Below, piece after piece: positions 1 through 6,918 of a stretch of 8,218 nt of DNA. The stretch comes from a bacterium. GTDB lineage: Bacteria > Armatimonadota > Fimbriimonadia > Fimbriimonadales > JBAXQP01. Both the position numbers and the translations under genes were made by a program. The notes under the pieces are model-generated. The model was not told the origin of the DNA. It worked only from the letters and a program-made list of their open reading frames with translations, and ran no database searches. Each line of letters starts with the position of its first letter. The first letter of the stretch is position 1. The stretch spans positions 1 through 8,218 of the forward strand of contig JBAXQP010000117.1 of NCBI GenBank assembly GCA_037131655.1, given 5' to 3'.

Positions 1-1124
1 CCGTGGCCAGGGTCAATTACAATTAATTTCTCAGAGATTTTTCCTGTTGAACCTCTTGGTCGAGTCAGAATAACCGTTACCTCACTCGACTTCGCCAAAA
101 CGCTTATTCCCATTATTCGACCAACATCAACCCCTAAGCGAGCTACACATTTTTGGTCAGTTGACTGTTGATCGAAACGTAACGCTTTCAGTATTCCTTC
201 CTTTATATTTTCATCAATAGGATTGTCGTCGTATTTGGAATTAATTAATTCAATTGAGACCTTAAGCGGCTCTTTTGATGCCAGCAAGCTCACTTGAACG
301 CGTCGATTAGTGGGAATATGAATAACAATCCGCTCATCCGGAAGGCTTTCCCATGTCGGTTTCCCAATGACGGCCGGAGGAAGTATTACAGGTGGAGAAG
401 GTGCTACTGGCGTTGTTTCAGTTGCTTTTGTAAGATCGATCGTCCATGCAAACCCGATATGCGAAGTAAGGAATTGTGCATCGTACTTTGCTTCAAAGGG
501 CGCCTTCATGTCAAAAACGATACGGGCAACTTGATCTTGCGGCGCCCCAAATCGAACGTTGGCAACATCAGGTGTAATCTCGACAGGCACTGATTTAGAT
601 GGCAAATATCCACCCAATAAATCAATCGCAATTCGATTACCTTTTGCAATCGGTTTGACTTCCCAGTTGACAGGGAACGAGGATTTGATAACGGCTTGAT
701 GATCTTTGGTAATGGTGATGCTATCCAGCCTGGCTCGAATGAATAAAACTTTACCGTCTGAACTCCAATTAGACTGACCATCCAGAGATTCAATCGCTCG
801 ACGCAGATTGAAGTAGTCTTTACCATTAATTTTCTGGAACTCAACGAAAGCGGAACGTGAACCTATTTTGACATTAAGCGAATTTTTGGCTTTATGAACG
901 TCTTTCGCTTCGTCCCAATTCATATCGATGATCGTCTGCTTGGTTGCAAAACATACATCTCCAACTCGCAAAGCATTAAATACGGTCTGATTTTTAATCG
1001 GGCCGAGCGATACTTTTACGGGTATAGGAGTTGTTGCAGCCAGTGCCCCTTGGACGAATGCTTGCGTTAAGAGCAACATTTCTAACAGCAACAACCCTAA
1101 CAGACGCCATCCATAGCTACGCAC
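1..1124 (-). CDS. N-acetylmuramoyl-L-alanine amidase precursor (AMIN domains, Amidase_3 type), 3' end cut by window edge
   Basis: Probable periplasmic cell-wall hydrolase that cleaves the amide bond between N-acetylmuramic acid and L-alanine in peptidoglycan. I translated 374 codons without a stop. The start is GTG at 1122-1124, 9 bases after GGAGGA, and is followed directly by a signal peptide (Arg-rich start, LLGLLLL core, likely cleavage after ALA at residue 29). Residues about 35-135 resemble a copper-amine-oxidase-like N-terminal domain (INGKDYFNLRRAIESLDG, residues 99-116). Residues about 145-232 and 262-355 look like two AMIN domains, which bind peptidoglycan (NRIAIDLLGG, VRFGAPQDQVARIVFD; then ERIVIHI, ILKALRF). 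They are joined by a Pro-rich linker (239-250). The visible part ends in LIVIDPGH, the start of the Amidase_3 catalytic domain, whose His is the first zinc ligand. The rest of the catalytic domain lies outside the window. The family call rests on that terminal motif plus the AMIN domains. It has its own promoter and no other gene overlaps it. Confidence 0.88.
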   Translation of the reverse strand, partial: MRSYGWRLLGLLLLEMLLLTQAFVQGALAATTPIPVKVSLGPIKNQTVFNALRVGDVCFATKQTIIDMNWDEAKDVHKAKNSLNVKIGSRSAFVEFQKINGKDYFNLRRAIESLDGQSNWSSDGKVLFIRARLDSITITKDHQAVIKSSFPVNWEVKPIAKGNRIAIDLLGGYLPSKSVPVEITPDVANVRFGAPQDQVARIVFDMKAPFEAKYDAQFLTSHIGFAWTIDLTKATETTPVAPSPPVILPPAVIGKPTWESLPDERIVIHIPTNRRVQVSLLASKEPLKVSIELINSKYDDNPIDENIKEGILKALRFDQQSTDQKCVARLGVDVGRIMGISVLAKSSEVTVILTRPRGSTGKISEKLIVIDPGH

Positions 1125-1133
1125 TTCCAAAAT

Positions 1134-1139
1134 TCCTCC
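1134..1139 (-). promoter_or_regulatory. Shine-Dalgarno site of the amidase gene
   Basis: The minus strand reads GGAGGA, 9 bases before the GTG at 1124. This site decides the start. The in-frame TTG at 1128-1130 lies only 3 bases from it, and the next in-frame ATG falls inside the hydrophobic core of the signal peptide. Confidence 0.8.
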
Positions 1140-1160
1140 GTATAACTACCTAGCATGAAC

Positions 1161-1189
1161 AATGTAACACGATTAATCAATTGCGTCAA
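1161..1189 (-). promoter_or_regulatory. Sigma-70-like promoter of the amidase gene
   Basis: On the minus strand, TTGACG (1184-1189) is followed after a 17-base spacer by TACATT (1161-1166). The -35 box matches the consensus at 5 of 6 bases and the -10 box at 4 of 6. The -10 box lies about 37 bases before the GTG start, which leaves a short leader carrying the ribosome site. Predicted from sequence only. Confidence 0.55.
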
Positions 1190-1311
1190 GTGGTTTGACT
1201 TAAAAGGGCGCTTTTTGTTTCTTCCAAACAGGTGATTAGAAGAAAATACATTCTCGTTCACAACCCTATGGCTCATTACAAATTTCGATTAATCTCGAGA
1301 TAAGATTATCC

Positions 1312-1353
1312 CAAAAGCAATAAGGGCATCGCTCTCGCAATGCCCTTATTGCT
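1312..1353 (-). terminator. Rho-independent terminator of the M28-FtsX gene
   Basis: Perfect 14-bp inverted repeat (arms 1316-1329 and 1340-1353; core ATAAGGGCAT against ATGCCCTTAT) around a 10-base loop. It begins 13 bases after the stop codon of the large gene. Read on the minus strand the stem runs directly into a short U-rich tail (CTTTTGGG). Read on the plus strand there is no T run, so it is oriented for the minus-strand gene. It separates that gene from the amidase. Confidence 0.8.
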
Positions 1354-1365
1354 AAGTAAGTATAA

Positions 1366-4300
1366 CTAGGATGAGGCTGAGCCAGGGGATGGGCTTGGCA
1401 CGACAGTCGCATCATTTGGATCACTTACGACATACCGTTCGCGCTCTTCATTCCTCAGCGTTCGCCAGATCAGGAATTGCTTTCGCAGAGTATTCAAGAA
1501 TCGCCTATTGACACGTTTCCAGTTGGCGATATCACCGCTTAAACGCTTCAGGTTCACATAGATATCGTAAACTTCAGACATCTCTGTCGGAATACTCTCA
1601 ATTTCGACTTCCTGGCTAACACCAAGATCGAATGGAGCGATCCATGAGGTGCAATTCACCCGATACCCTATCCCACGTTCGGTATCAAAACTGCTGCTCT
1701 TGACATCTTGAGTGACAAAATCTCCGACTGAGTATTCTTCATAAGCGGCGAACCATTCAGACAGGAAGACAGCCAGTCCTGCAGCCTGCACGCTGGTCAC
1801 TGAGAACGGCAAAGGTAATCGCCAAGAATCTCCGTCCGGATCAGGCAGCTTCCAGCCGCGTTCCATGGCAGGAGTTGCGACTTCAGATGCTTTGCGAGCC
1901 GGATAAATTGTCGACAATAACACGACCCCAACGACCACAACAGTAGCCTGAACAGCCGCCGTTGATGAGAAGTTGAGATAGAGTCCTGCTATCGGATAGA
2001 TAATTAGTATCTTAGCCGCCGTCTGAGCGACGAAATAGCCAACCACTGAACCTAAAATTGCAAATACCAGTGATTCTGCAAAGAACAGCATTCCAATATG
2101 ATTAGGCGCAAGACCAATGGCGCTAAAGATAGAGATTTCTTTAACACGCTCAAACACAGCTCCGATCATAGTATTAAGAACAATAACCGCAGCAATAACA
2201 ATCGGAATGATGACCATTTCAAGTCCACGGCTGGAAGTTGAAGAGATAGTGCTGAACCGTGTGATTTTCGGAGGCTTATTGGCTTGTGGTGTAACCGCAT
2301 AGAGGTTCAAACCCAAACGCGGCATGAGCTTTGTCATAACCTCTTGAGTTTCTTCAGGAGTAGTGAATTCAACCGAAATCGATCGAATATCCGCCCCAAG
2401 ATTCATGCTCGTCCGATAGGGGATATAAACGCACACTTCGGGGTCTTGATGGACATATTCTTTAAACGCCTGTTGCCCACTTTCCGATTTACCCTGCCTC
2501 GCCATTCGGTCCATTTCAGTGAAGTCAACCGGAGTTAATGGTTCCCCATCGAGATCGAGAATCTTCTTAAGCTTGGCGCTATCAAAAATCCCGATGACTG
2601 TATATTCCTGGCCGCTGAAGTTGATGCGAGCTTTCCCTATATCCTGCTCGTCTACCTTGAGAGCAATCGCCATTTGACGTGGGATTATAATAGAGTATAC
2701 ATCTGAAGGAATAAACCAACGACCGACTATCGCATCTTGCGGTCGAGTGATCCTGGCTTCATCGGGGCTTAATCCAACGATTGCCTTTGCAGAATAGTCA
2801 CGGTCGGCTCGGCGGAAGGTAACGTTATTCTGTGTCCCTCCCTCACTTCCGAACATCCACGATCTCGGAGCAATCGCACGATCTTTGAACTCATCGCGCA
2901 ATATCCTAAAGGATGATTCCTGCAGCTTATCCCAAACAGGTGTGCGGATCATTAGTCCGTTATAACGCGGCACACCCGGCGCATCTATCTCATTAAATCG
3001 CAATTCGTTTACGACAGACGTAAACGAAAGAACAATAAAAGTAACCAGGACCAACGTCAGTGATGTTAAGAAGGTTCTAGCCGGACGGCGGCGCATATTG
3101 GATACACCCAAGCTGAAAGCTGCAAAAGCAACACTCATACGCCCGATATCGGCCTTATGCACACCCATCGTCTGCTTGTTAAGCTCCTTCAAGTTCTGCT
3201 CGAATTTCCCAATGATGAATGTCGAGACGATAATTGACAGCGCACCCATGATGAACGCGATAAATACGATCACAGGGTTGCCGGTAATGTCAAAAGCTGG
3301 GTGAATAAAGCGAAGAGCTACGAAGGTGACGATAAAAATAGCCCCTGCGGCTGAAAGCTGTTTAGTTAGGATGCGGCAAGCAAACAGAAGCCGCTCCATG
3401 AAATAAGCAAATGGCATGAGCAGCGCCAGGTAGAAAATGACGCCATTAACAACATCCTTTGCTGTTGCTTGGACATCCGGATAAGCGCGTGCTTCATAAC
3501 CCCACGCCGCTCGGCTCAGAACGTCCAAGTCGGAATAATTCAATTCTTTAAGCGCTATATCCGCCTTATCAAGATTCTCCTTCGCTAGCGCGTGAAGCTT
3601 GCTGACACCGGTGTTTACAATTCGGTGCTTCTCGAGTTTTTGTAATCGCCAGTCATCCAGTAGCCACATATCTTTGGCCGCATAGAGCGCCGTGTGGGAG
3701 ATGGCTCCTCCAATCGCGATCTGGCCCTCGTTTTTGTATATCTTAGGATCTCTGTTTAACTGGAACCCTGGAACATCGCGAGGATCACCCGCAACAAGAT
3801 AACCAACTCCATCGGGAAAATCCGGTGGAAGCGAGTTCAAAAGAAGCAACCTGGTATCTGCCAAGCTAGAGCTCATCTTGATTTTTAGTCTGGCGCCTGG
3901 CTCAGTGAAGATAACGGCAACATCCTCCACGTATGAGGTATTTGCAACTCCCGTCGAACCCATCTCTACCCCATAACGACGTGGAGTGCCGTTGGTGTCG
4001 CCTTCGAATAAAGTAAGACCGCTTAAAACTTTGAGTGACTGAGGATCAACCAGATCGTATATAGCGGTCGGAACGCACTTGAACACAACAATCGAGGTGT
4101 CTCTATCCCCTGAGTTCATCGTAGGCGCTAAAGTGTAATCGGCCCCACCACCTTGTCCCTGATCAGGGGCGTAGTCAATCTCACCGGTGATTTCATCGAC
4201 ATGATAGGCCGTTATATCCGTTGCCTTGCCGTAACCAAAGGCGGTAATAGGGGGGACGCCCGAGAACTCATAATATGCTTTAAAATCGTTTAGTTTCTTG

Positions 4301-6522
4301 TGGTTTTCCTTCAGCCACTTCTCATCTGGAACAGGCTGCTTCACATAAACCATCGAAATCATATTTCCCCGAACGCCCATAAAGCTCTTGATGGGATTTT
4401 TCAAAACCGCCAATGAACCTTCAATCGGGGTATTTGGCACAAAGCTCTTTTCCGGATCGAATCGTAGTACGCGTCCGTGCAGCTTTCCAAAGCCATTCTG
4501 AAGCCCAATGCGTGTGAACCCTGAGCCTTCTGTTACTGGGAAACGAAGGGTATTGGGATCGCCTTGCTCAGTCGGATCATGCAGAATATGATCAAAAAGA
4601 CAAGCCAAGGTCTGCACCTGGAGCGTTAGGTTCGGCAGGTTAACCTTATCATAAGTATCAAAGGGGGTATCCACCAGACCACGCACATCATCAGTGGTTG
4701 CAAAGGTGATACCTAAACCGCCAGCCACAGTGACGGCTTCACAATCGAAGGCAGGTTTGCCTGGAATAAAGGTTCGCCAGTTTCGACCTTCTGTCGGGTT
4801 TACGCCATCAGCAAATATATCCTTGCCTTCCAAACCGTATACTGGAGCAATTCGATCGGCATTCTCGCGACATGCACGCGCTACGTCAGAAAACTTGTTC
4901 TGCAAGTCATCGCGATAGTCGTAGAACCAACCCTTGAAGAATAACCCCACAATCCGTGATTGGGTCGACAAGTCCAGAGTTGCCCATAGATAAATCTCGG
5001 TCGGCTTTCGTGAAGAGCCACTTTTCAAGTTTCTAGATACTACTGTTCCGAGTAAAAGAGTTAATATTAAACAAGCAACTATTGCAATCGTGCGAGCGGA
5101 ACCGGCTTCCTTGGTTTTCTTCACTGTCCGAAAAACTAGCCAATTCAGCCCGATAAAAACTGCTATCATCCCGAGAATTAAGTAAAAGTAAAGTGAATTG
5201 TTAGAAACCTTCTCAGCAATCCCTATACTCTCATATTCGGGAAGGTGCTTGTCGATGTAAGCGCGGATGCCTGATAAAGCTTGATAATGCCCACTGCTTG
5301 CGACGAATAAAATCGGGCGATAAGATTTCTCCTTCTGCCACAAACGCGCAAGCTCCAACATAGCTGCAATTCCGGTTGCATTCTCAGCTCCCGGGGCTAA
5401 GCTAGGAACAACCGAAGTAGAGTCGTAATAACCTGAGACGACAATCCATTGAGTGCTATAAGGGTTCTTAATTAACTTGCCATTCTCATCGGGTATCTGA
5501 TCGGGAGCAGGGATAGAACCGATGATGTTAGCGGCTTCCACTGACTGCCAGCGCATCTTACATTTGACGGTAGCAACCGGTTTTGCGGAACCAGTCGCAA
5601 GGGCAAGAATTCGAGGCGCATCCGAACGTGAAATCCAAAAACGAGGGATACTGATGGGGATCGAAATAAATTTAGCTTCTGCCTCACCGCGCATCGTGGT
5701 TTCAGGTTCGATGAAAATAACAGCCTTCGCCCCTAATCGCGGCGCATTCAACCACTGATTTCCACTATTGAAATCTGCGATAACAATACTTCCGGCAACC
5801 TGTCGGCCGTTAAATTCCTCGAGTTTGCCATTTCCAACATAAAGCAGAGGGCCAGTAACTCCATCTGTTATTTCAAGCCATCGGTTTTTAACCGCAAGAT
5901 TTCCCAAACTCTTCATGACATCTTGGGCGTTTGAAGACTGGATAACAAATTTGTCGAGGTCTACTTTATCGAGAACATAGGGCTGTGGGGTTTTGTCTTT
6001 ATCGCTCTGATTTACGAGTCGATAAGTTCCCTTATCATTAACGATAAACAAGAATACATTTTCAAATTCGCGTTCTTTTACGAAGGCTCTATAGACCTTG
6101 CCGCAAGCGCGATTATTCTTTACGAAATCAGGGATAAAGGGAAGCTGAGATGTGCGCACGAGATTTGGCCAGAGCGCGTGAAGCTTGATTTCCTTCCCAT
6201 TTACCGTTATCCCTGCGCCATTATCAATCGGAACAGTAACGGGGAACATTTCACGGCGCACATTTTCCAGTCCTGCAGCGACAAACTGCTGTTGGACATA
6301 ATTGGCTGCTTTCTTATCTCCCTCATAACCGGGAATACGCGAACTAAAAGAAGATAAAAACCGAACAGTCTCTGCCATCCTAGCGGCATCGATTTGGCTG
6401 GCCAACACTTTATAACGAGCTTGGAGCTTATCTTTATCGATTTTCGGGTTGGCAAAAGCCCCTGCCGTTATCAGAAGAACTAATAAAAGCAGCGTATAAC
6501 GTCGAAACCTATCTAAAATCAT
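1366..6522 (-). CDS. Giant M28-like (probable pseudopeptidase) / FtsX-type permease fusion protein
   Basis: 1718-residue envelope protein, start ATG after AGAGGG with 7-base spacing, then a signal peptide (LLLLVLLITAGAFA, cleavage near 24). Residues about 45-650 follow the M28 peptidase layout: SRIPGYEGDKKAANYV (61-76), a PA-like insertion (about 225-325), VVSGYYDST (361-369), APGAENATG (376-384), ILFVASSGHYQALSG (404-418), LDLS (516-519), VDTPFDTYDKV (617-627). Most zinc ligands and the catalytic Glu appear substituted, so peptidase activity is doubtful. A transmembrane hairpin (about 444-464, 476-495) interrupts this domain. Residues 675-780 may be a carboxypeptidase-regulatory-like beta sandwich. 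Helices follow at about 1025-1045, 1057-1075 and 1082-1105. A MacB/FtsX module covers about 1145-1555: helix 1150-1172, extracytoplasmic domain to 1430, helices near 1434, 1480 and 1522, with motifs ERVKEISIFSAIG and YPARKASEVATP. A charged tail (1556-1718) is cytoplasmic by the positive-inside rule. No ATPase gene is nearby. Function unknown; transport or mechanical control of envelope proteins is inference. Confidence 0.85.
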   Translation of the reverse strand: MILDRFRRYTLLLLVLLITAGAFANPKIDKDKLQARYKVLASQIDAARMAETVRFLSSFSSRIPGYEGDKKAANYVQQQFVAAGLENVRREMFPVTVPIDNGAGITVNGKEIKLHALWPNLVRTSQLPFIPDFVKNNRACGKVYRAFVKEREFENVFLFIVNDKGTYRLVNQSDKDKTPQPYVLDKVDLDKFVIQSSNAQDVMKSLGNLAVKNRWLEITDGVTGPLLYVGNGKLEEFNGRQVAGSIVIADFNSGNQWLNAPRLGAKAVIFIEPETTMRGEAEAKFISIPISIPRFWISRSDAPRILALATGSAKPVATVKCKMRWQSVEAANIIGSIPAPDQIPDENGKLIKNPYSTQWIVVSGYYDSTSVVPSLAPGAENATGIAAMLELARLWQKEKSYRPILFVASSGHYQALSGIRAYIDKHLPEYESIGIAEKVSNNSLYFYLILGMIAVFIGLNWLVFRTVKKTKEAGSARTIAIVACLILTLLLGTVVSRNLKSGSSRKPTEIYLWATLDLSTQSRIVGLFFKGWFYDYRDDLQNKFSDVARACRENADRIAPVYGLEGKDIFADGVNPTEGRNWRTFIPGKPAFDCEAVTVAGGLGITFATTDDVRGLVDTPFDTYDKVNLPNLTLQVQTLACLFDHILHDPTEQGDPNTLRFPVTEGSGFTRIGLQNGFGKLHGRVLRFDPEKSFVPNTPIEGSLAVLKNPIKSFMGVRGNMISMVYVKQPVPDEKWLKENHKKLNDFKAYYEFSGVPPITAFGYGKATDITAYHVDEITGEIDYAPDQGQGGGADYTLAPTMNSGDRDTSIVVFKCVPTAIYDLVDPQSLKVLSGLTLFEGDTNGTPRRYGVEMGSTGVANTSYVEDVAVIFTEPGARLKIKMSSSLADTRLLLLNSLPPDFPDGVGYLVAGDPRDVPGFQLNRDPKIYKNEGQIAIGGAISHTALYAAKDMWLLDDWRLQKLEKHRIVNTGVSKLHALAKENLDKADIALKELNYSDLDVLSRAAWGYEARAYPDVQATAKDVVNGVIFYLALLMPFAYFMERLLFACRILTKQLSAAGAIFIVTFVALRFIHPAFDITGNPVIVFIAFIMGALSIIVSTFIIGKFEQNLKELNKQTMGVHKADIGRMSVAFAAFSLGVSNMRRRPARTFLTSLTLVLVTFIVLSFTSVVNELRFNEIDAPGVPRYNGLMIRTPVWDKLQESSFRILRDEFKDRAIAPRSWMFGSEGGTQNNVTFRRADRDYSAKAIVGLSPDEARITRPQDAIVGRWFIPSDVYSIIIPRQMAIALKVDEQDIGKARINFSGQEYTVIGIFDSAKLKKILDLDGEPLTPVDFTEMDRMARQGKSESGQQAFKEYVHQDPEVCVYIPYRTSMNLGADIRSISVEFTTPEETQEVMTKLMPRLGLNLYAVTPQANKPPKITRFSTISSTSSRGLEMVIIPIVIAAVIVLNTMIGAVFERVKEISIFSAIGLAPNHIGMLFFAESLVFAILGSVVGYFVAQTAAKILIIYPIAGLYLNFSSTAAVQATVVVVGVVLLSTIYPARKASEVATPAMERGWKLPDPDGDSWRLPLPFSVTSVQAAGLAVFLSEWFAAYEEYSVGDFVTQDVKSSSFDTERGIGYRVNCTSWIAPFDLGVSQEVEIESIPTEMSEVYDIYVNLKRLSGDIANWKRVNRRFLNTLRKQFLIWRTLRNEERERYVVSDPNDATVVPSPSPGSASS

Positions 6523-6529
6523 GCAATAT

Positions 6530-6535
6530 CCCTCT
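6530..6535 (-). promoter_or_regulatory. Shine-Dalgarno site of the M28-FtsX gene
   Basis: The minus strand reads AGAGGG, 7 bases before the ATG at 6522. It supports that start, which also places a signal peptide at the very N-terminus. The next in-frame Met is residue 49, after the signal peptide. Confidence 0.7.
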
Positions 6536-6599
6536 TCGTAGAACTCATCGCGACCCTAGTAGATCCTCCCGCACGCAACAAAAAACAAGCCTGCCGGAG

Positions 6600-6652
6600 A
6601 CTTACCTTAACAATATCTCAATTCTACCTCTCTGTCAACTGTTCAGGTAAGT
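6600..6652. repeat. 8-bp inverted repeat flanking the predicted promoter
   Basis: ACTTACCT at 6600-6607 and its exact reverse complement AGGTAAGT at 6645-6652 lie on either side of the predicted -10 and -35 boxes of the large gene. The arms are 37 bases apart. This could be a pair of half-sites for a regulator or chance. Confidence 0.35.
6610..6638 (-). promoter_or_regulatory. Sigma-70-like promoter of the M28-FtsX gene
   Basis: On the minus strand a perfect -35 box TTGACA (6633-6638) is followed after a 17-base spacer by TATTGT (6610-6615, 4 of 6 matches to TATAAT). Transcription would start near 6603, giving a leader of about 80 bases. An 8-bp inverted repeat (6600-6607, 6645-6652) brackets the promoter and could be an operator. 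Predicted from sequence only. Confidence 0.55.
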
Positions 6653-6763
6653 ATTAGAAGCATAGGACATCAGGTATTTCAGGAATTCTTAGTCTTTAAT
6701 CCAAATCAGAAGAAGTATTGCAACGCCGCTTCACTCTTCTAACGAAGCATCATACATAACTGT

Positions 6764-6800
6764 GTCATGACGAGGAAGTTTGTGACGAAGCAACCTTCTC
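6764..6800 (+). repeat. Degenerate copy of an interspersed intergenic repeat
   Basis: The plus strand reads GTCATGACGAGGAAG, then TTTGTGACGAAGCAACC, then TTCTC. From memory this resembles a repeat seen between genes in many unrelated bacteria, of the form GTCATTGCGAGGA, a short variable part, then GTGACGAAGCAATCTC. The order and spacing of the two conserved blocks agree. No coding frame crosses it. Its origin and role are unknown, and the match is by recall, not by search. Confidence 0.45.
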
Positions 6801-6890
6801 TTTATCTAACTGCAATCCGTCTTCGTCCTTCGATACATCAAGGAAGTCTACTCTGAGTTATACGGTTTTATTTAGAGAATGAGAATAATT

Positions 6891-6918
6891 CTTGCTTCTT
6901 GCCTCTTGCTTCTTGCTT
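6891..6918. repeat. Tandem repeat, four 7-bp units (CTTGCTT)
   Basis: Units at 6891-6897, 6898-6904, 6905-6911 and 6912-6918 read CTTGCTT, CTTGCCT, CTTGCTT, CTTGCTT. The second has one substitution. The array begins 14 bases after the MATE stop codon in the direction of transcription, where the strand reads as AAGCAAG units. Simple heptamer arrays of this kind are prone to copy-number change by slippage. Confidence 0.85.

Noticed and set aside
294..593. Open frame of 99 codons on the plus strand
   Set aside because: It lies wholly inside the amidase gene on the other strand. Its product is rich in Arg and Cys with no recognisable motif. The amidase frame has a signal peptide, domains and a catalytic motif.
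506..844. Open frame of 112 codons on the minus strand, out of frame with the amidase
   Set aside because: It overlaps the AMIN-coding part in another frame of the same strand and has no ribosome site or recognisable domain. It is a shadow of the amidase gene.
1202..1215. Short AAAAG / CTTTT hairpin followed by T residues upstream of the amidase promoter
   Set aside because: Only 5 base pairs, four of them A-T, with no plus-strand gene upstream to terminate.
2117..5758. Several plus-strand frames of 61-84 codons (2117-2302, 2284-2538, 3098-3304, 4694-4918, 5522-5758)
   Set aside because: All lie antisense within the M28-FtsX gene and have no family signature.
4573..6390. Annotation of the large protein as an active M28 aminopeptidase
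   Set aside because: The scaffold fits, but most metal ligands and the catalytic Glu appear replaced, so an activity-based name would mislead.
5472..6455. Minus-strand frames at 5472-5687 and 6207-6455
   Set aside because: Both are alternative frames inside the M28-like region of the large gene. They do not indicate a frameshift, because the main frame is continuous and carries all domain motifs.
6580..6603. Small hairpin (AAGTCT / AGGCTT around CCGGC) followed by T6 on the minus strand in the leader of the large gene, like an attenuator
   Set aside because: The stem is short with a G-U pair, and it would begin at about +1 of the predicted transcript, too early for normal intrinsic termination. 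It could be a weak MATE terminator, but the evidence is too thin.
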